This document shows positions 60,858 to 64,000 of a stretch of DNA of 64,000 bases, piece after piece. The translations under genes were made by a program, and so were the position numbers. The stretch comes from Sphingomonadaceae bacterium (lineage in GTDB: Bacteria > Pseudomonadota > Alphaproteobacteria > Sphingomonadales > Sphingomonadaceae). Below the pieces are notes generated by a model, which was not told the origin of the DNA, did no database searches, and worked only from the letters and a program-made list of their open reading frames with translations. The first letter of the stretch is position 1. Each line of letters starts with the position of its first letter. The stretch lies in assembly GCA_024236155.1 (NCBI GenBank), contig JACKLA010000001.1, forward strand, positions 744,001 to 808,000. The letters are read 5' to 3'.

Positions 60858-62018
60858 TCAGCGCCGATCGAGCGGGTCCCAGTCGGGCCAATCATGTTGT
60901 CCGAGGCGCGGCGATGGGTCGGACAGTGAAAGCTGCGCGTCGGAAAAGCGGAATGGACTGCGGATGCCGGGCAGTTCGCCGGGCCAGATCGCCATGCCGC
61001 GCGAGACGACCTGCGGATCGGCAAACACCGCATCCAGCGTGTGGATCGGCCCGGCCGGCACACCTGCCTCGCCGCAACGGGCGAGCAGGTCGTCGACTGT
61101 CCACTGTCGGACCTCGCCGGCGATCTCGGCCTCCAGCCAATCGCGATGTTCGATCCGGCCCGCATTGTCCCGCAGCCGATTGTCATGCGCCAGGTCGTCG
61201 CGCCCGATTGCATGCATCAAGGCTGCAAACAGGCGGTCATTGGCTGGTGCCAGGACAAGCTGGCCGTCCGATGCTTCATACACGCCATAGGGCACAACCT
61301 GTGCGTGCGAATTGCCCTTGCGCGGCGGGTTCTTGCCGCTCGCGAAATAGGTCATCGCCTGATTTGCCAGCATGGCCACCGAACAATCGAGTAGCGACAT
61401 GTCGATCCACTGACCCTTGCCGGTCCGCGCCCGCATCAGCAACGCGGCCTGGATCGCATTGGCGGACCACAGGCCGCATGCGAGATCGGACATCGACACG
61501 CCTGACTTCATCGGCTCGCCGTCCGGATCTCCGGTGATCGACATCAGCCCGCTCATCGCCTGGATCACAAAATCGTATCCTGGCTCGCTGTGTCGCGGGC
61601 CATCCTGTCCGAAACCCGATATCGAGCAATAGACCGTTGCGGGGTTCGTTGCGGCAATGCTTTCGTAGTCGAGGCCGAATTTGGCCAGTGTGCCCGGCTT
61701 GAAATTCTCGATCACCACATCGGCCCGTGCACACAGAGCCTTGGCGCGATCGAGGTCATCGGCCTGCGTGAAATCGGCGATGACTGACTGCTTGCCACGA
61801 TTGCACGCATGGTAATAGGCCGCTTCGCGCGAACCGTCGTCGCGTTCCACCCAAGGCGGCCCCCATTGACGGGTTCCGTCGCCCTCCGGACTTTCGATCT
61901 TGATGACCTCGGCCCCCAGATCGGCGAGGATCTGGCCGGCGAAGGGACCGGCAAGGACGCGTGCCAGCTCGACTACCCGAAACCCGGCAAGCGGCGTGTC
62001 TGGACCGGTGTTCGGCAA
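60858..62018 (-). CDS. CaiB/BaiF family III CoA-transferase
   Basis: 386 residues. N-terminal GFRVVELARVLAGPFAGQILADLGAEVIKIE-type CoA-binding domain, the catalytic Asp in LLDCS (about 205), and the conserved GWSxxxQ-like gates. Moves CoA between organic acids (carnitine, oxalate, succinate types); the substrate is unknown. One base after the scoB stop, so it belongs to the CoA-transferase operon. Confidence 0.88.
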   Translation of the reverse strand: MPNTGPDTPLAGFRVVELARVLAGPFAGQILADLGAEVIKIESPEGDGTRQWGPPWVERDDGSREAAYYHACNRGKQSVIADFTQADDLDRAKALCARADVVIENFKPGTLAKFGLDYESIAATNPATVYCSISGFGQDGPRHSEPGYDFVIQAMSGLMSITGDPDGEPMKSGVSMSDLACGLWSANAIQAALLMRARTGKGQWIDMSLLDCSVAMLANQAMTYFASGKNPPRKGNSHAQVVPYGVYEASDGQLVLAPANDRLFAALMHAIGRDDLAHDNRLRDNAGRIEHRDWLEAEIAGEVRQWTVDDLLARCGEAGVPAGPIHTLDAVFADPQVVSRGMAIWPGELPGIRSPFRFSDAQLSLSDPSPRLGQHDWPDWDPLDRR

Positions 62019-62019
62019 G

Positions 62020-62655
62020 TCAGCTGACGTAGTGTGCGGTCGTCTTCGAAGCGACTTCTTCCGCGCTCACACCCGGTGCCAGTTCGATGAGTTTGAACGG
62101 GCTGGAATGATCGGGCCGCTGGAACACGGCGAGGTCGGTCACGATCATGTCGATCACGTTCTGCCCGGTCAGCGGCAGGGTGCAGGCGGGGATGAACTTG
62201 GGATCGCCCGCCTTGCTCGTATGCTCCATCACCACGATGATCTTCTTCACGCCCGCAACGAGGTCCATCGCGCCGCCCATGCCCTTGATCATCTTGCCGG
62301 GGATCATCCAGTTGGCGATGTCGCCGTTCTCGGCCACTTCCATCGCGCCGAGCACGGTGAGGTCGATATGCCCGCCGCGGATCATCGCGAAGCTCGCCGC
62401 GCTGTCGAAATAGGCGCTGTGCGGCAGTTCGCTGATCGTCTGCTTGCCCGCATTGATCAGGTCGGGGTCGACCTCGTCATCATAGGGGAACGGCCCGATG
62501 CCGAGCATGCCGTTCTCGCTCTGCAGGGTGACATGCATGCCTTCGGGAATATGGTTCGCAACCAGCGTCGGGATGCCGATGCCAAGGTTCACATAATAAC
62601 CGTCTTGCAGTTCCTTCGCGGCGCGCGCGGCCATGTCATCGCGGGTCCAGGGCAT
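62020..62655 (-). CDS. scoB: 3-Oxoacid CoA-transferase, subunit B
   Basis: 211 residues, the family I CoA-transferase B subunit. Catalytic Glu in QSENGMLG (about 45) and the nearby GGHIDLTVLGAMEV and GKMIKGMGGAMDL. With subunit A it moves CoA from succinyl-CoA to acetoacetate or 3-ketoadipate. Subunit A lies upstream at 63650, but a lipoprotein gene separates them, which is unusual. Confidence 0.93.
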   Translation of the reverse strand: MPWTRDDMAARAAKELQDGYYVNLGIGIPTLVANHIPEGMHVTLQSENGMLGIGPFPYDDEVDPDLINAGKQTISELPHSAYFDSAASFAMIRGGHIDLTVLGAMEVAENGDIANWMIPGKMIKGMGGAMDLVAGVKKIIVVMEHTSKAGDPKFIPACTLPLTGQNVIDMIVTDLAVFQRPDHSSPFKLIELAPGVSAEEVASKTTAHYVS

Positions 62656-62660
62656 ATTTC

Positions 62661-63641
62661 CTAAAGTCCTTCCTCGATCGGGAGCGGGGTCAGGAACCAT
62701 CCCGCGCCAACCAGCTCTTCGAGTGGCTGGGCGGCACTGCGGTCCTTGAGATAAAGATAGAGTTCGTCGAAATCGGCGCGTGTATCGCCGGCGATGGCAA
62801 CCACGCAGTGGGTCTTGGAAACCTCTCGACGGCGTTCCTGCTTGCGGTCTTCGCCGTTGCGCATCAACAGCAACTGGTCGCCGCCGGTGGTGTCGAGACC
62901 GCTCGAAGCGAGCGCGCGACGCACCGCGCCAGCCTGCACGGCGGGCAGCGAGGAAATCCAGAATATCTCGATGTCCTGCATCCGCATCGCACCGAGCATT
63001 TGGCCTAGCGCATTGTTGCGCGTGGTCGGGATCGATGGGTCGAAACGTCCTTCTGCCGGATCGAGGTCGATCACAATGGCAGGCGGGCGGATGCTGCATT
63101 CGGTGCGGTCGGGGCGGAGCAGGCCGGGTGCGGAAAGCAGCGCGGAATCGCGCGGCTGCTCGACCGGGTCGCGCCGGGATTGCGCATCGACATAGGAATA
63201 GAACGCGTCATAGGCGCGCATCGACAGTGGTTCGCGGGTGGCAGCGGCGGGTGCAACGGGCCTTGCCGGGGCCAGTTCCACTTTTTCCGTCGGAACAGCG
63301 GCTGGCGCCACGCCCATGGTCTTGTCGAAGGACGCGGCAAGCTCGCCCGGCGGTGCTTCCTCGATCGGATCGCTATCCCGAACAATCGCTGGCAGTTCGT
63401 CCGAGGTGGTCGTTACGGCAGTCTCGATGGTCGCTGTTTCCGCGGGCTGCGGGGTTGCGCTCACCGGCACATCGACATGCGCTGTGGCCTCGACTTTGGC
63501 TTCGTCCTCTCCGTCGCCCAGATCGCCTTTGGTGGCCATCAGCCCGCCCGCGACCACCGGGATCGCAGCGGCGACGCAACCAGACAGCGCAGGGGCGCTG
63601 GCTGCGAGAAGGCAGGCAAGCAGGATCGGGCGCGGAGCCAT
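62661..63641 (-). CDS. HAD-like lipoprotein between scoA and scoB
   Basis: 326 residues. The signal peptide ends in the lipobox LSGC (Cys22). A long low-complexity Pro/Ala/Thr-rich region follows (about 40-140). The C-terminal part has HAD-like strands: IVIDLDPAEGRF (motif I, Asp-x-Asp), IFWISSLP (motif II, Ser) and VAIAGDTRADFDELYLY (motif IV). It is probably an envelope-facing acid-phosphatase-like protein. It sits inside the CoA-transferase operon, 5 bases before scoB and 8 bases after scoA. Confidence 0.65.
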   Translation of the reverse strand: MAPRPILLACLLAASAPALSGCVAAAIPVVAGGLMATKGDLGDGEDEAKVEATAHVDVPVSATPQPAETATIETAVTTTSDELPAIVRDSDPIEEAPPGELAASFDKTMGVAPAAVPTEKVELAPARPVAPAAATREPLSMRAYDAFYSYVDAQSRRDPVEQPRDSALLSAPGLLRPDRTECSIRPPAIVIDLDPAEGRFDPSIPTTRNNALGQMLGAMRMQDIEIFWISSLPAVQAGAVRRALASSGLDTTGGDQLLLMRNGEDRKQERRREVSKTHCVVAIAGDTRADFDELYLYLKDRSAAQPLEELVGAGWFLTPLPIEEGL

Positions 63642-63649
63642 GCGGAAGA

Positions 63650-64000
63650 TCAGCCCTCGACCCGCTCACGCGTGGTGCGGAACTCGATCTTCTTGTCGTA
63701 AGGCGCGCCGACGATCATTCGCTGGACGTAAACGCCGGGCAGGTGGATGCAGTCGGGATCGAGGCTGCCGGTCGGGACGATTTCCTCGACTTCCACCACG
63801 CAGACCTTGCCGCAGGTCGCAGCAGGCCCGTTGAAATTGCGTGCGGTCTTGCGGAAGACGACATTGCCGGTTTCATCCGCTTTCCATGCCTTGACGATGG
63901 CAAGGTCGGCGAAGATGCCGTGTTCGAGGATATAATCCTCGCCGTTGAAATTCTTGACCTCCTTGCCTTCGGCCACCTGCGTGCCGACCCCGGTCTTGGT
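63650..64000 (-). CDS. scoA: 3-Oxoacid CoA-transferase, subunit A (5' end beyond window)
   Basis: The last 117 residues of the A subunit are in the window; the start lies outside. Seen: TKTGVGTQVAEGKEVKNF, FADLAIVKAWKADETGN, TARNFN and DCIHLPGVYVQRMI. These are the usual C-terminal stretches of family I subunit A. Partner of scoB. Confidence 0.9.
   Translation of the reverse strand, partial: TKTGVGTQVAEGKEVKNFNGEDYILEHGIFADLAIVKAWKADETGNVVFRKTARNFNGPAATCGKVCVVEVEEIVPTGSLDPDCIHLPGVYVQRMIVGAPYDKKIEFRTTRERVEG

Noticed and set aside
1..64000. CRISPR arrays, tRNA or rRNA genes
   Set aside because: No spaced identical repeats and no cloverleaf or rRNA-like sequence noticed while reading; a tRNAscan run would be needed to exclude tRNAs fully.

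Overview
The window reads as a chromosomal segment of an alphaproteobacterium of the order Sphingomonadales, most like the Erythrobacteraceae. The evidence is a GC-rich sequence, the cell-cycle regulators CtrA and DivK, a cysteine-poor DksA, a serine palmitoyltransferase next to a dedicated acyl carrier protein (sphingolipid synthesis), the argD-argF-hslO block, the prfA-prmC-DUF4167 block, and remains of an alphaproteobacterial gene transfer agent (GTA). I saw no rRNA, tRNA or CRISPR array. The species-level placement is inference from gene content.

Layout. 1-5 kb: GMC oxidoreductase, sterol-desaturase-like hydroxylase, small membrane protein, secreted M20 peptidase, DUF442 phosphatase-like protein. 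5-12 kb: double cold-shock protein, argD-argF-hslO, DUF3617 protein, queC, MFS transporter. 12-16 kb: sodC, an OmpA porin, then a broken GTA locus (small terminase, 5' part of large terminase, 3' part of a DUF2793 gene). 16-20 kb: YqaA-type membrane protein, Crp/Fnr regulator, second hydroxylase, serine palmitoyltransferase and its ACP, an orphan PycTM protein. 20-27 kb: divK, a translationally coupled run of five genes (DUF3572, HAD, RidA, GDPD, GNAT), Sel1 protein, dksA, a PilZ-like protein, a lipoprotein solute-binding protein. 27-30 kb: DUF4112, tryptophan dioxygenase and kynureninase. 30-40 kb: HNH endonuclease, gluQRS, HIG1, cobalamin adenosyltransferase, 3-hydroxybutyryl-CoA dehydrogenase, mutS, malic enzyme. 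40-45 kb: three small secreted proteins, two secreted hydrolases and a Crp/Fnr regulator, then trmB. 45-50 kb: an Rrf2-controlled membrane gene, ctrA, rpoN, lptB. 50-60 kb: pmbA, ppa, hisS-prfA-prmC, DUF4167, lnt, metK. 60-64 kb: a GbsR/MarR regulator with a small membrane partner, a CaiB CoA-transferase and a 3-oxoacid CoA-transferase (scoB, scoA) split by a HAD-like lipoprotein gene.

How it fits together. Most of the window is core metabolism and translation. Accessory signals are small and embedded. A family of four REP-like palindromes sits between genes, three of them right before a start codon. A different C-rich palindrome has entered the kynureninase reading frame without breaking it. 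The last third of hisS has a base composition quite unlike its surroundings. The GTA cluster has lost everything between the terminase and a tail-end gene. Two identical operators flank the GbsR regulator and its membrane partner, which is the best candidate here for a small undescribed regulatory module. Candidate CtrA boxes lie upstream of ctrA itself, the PilZ-like gene, and in the sel1/dksA gap.
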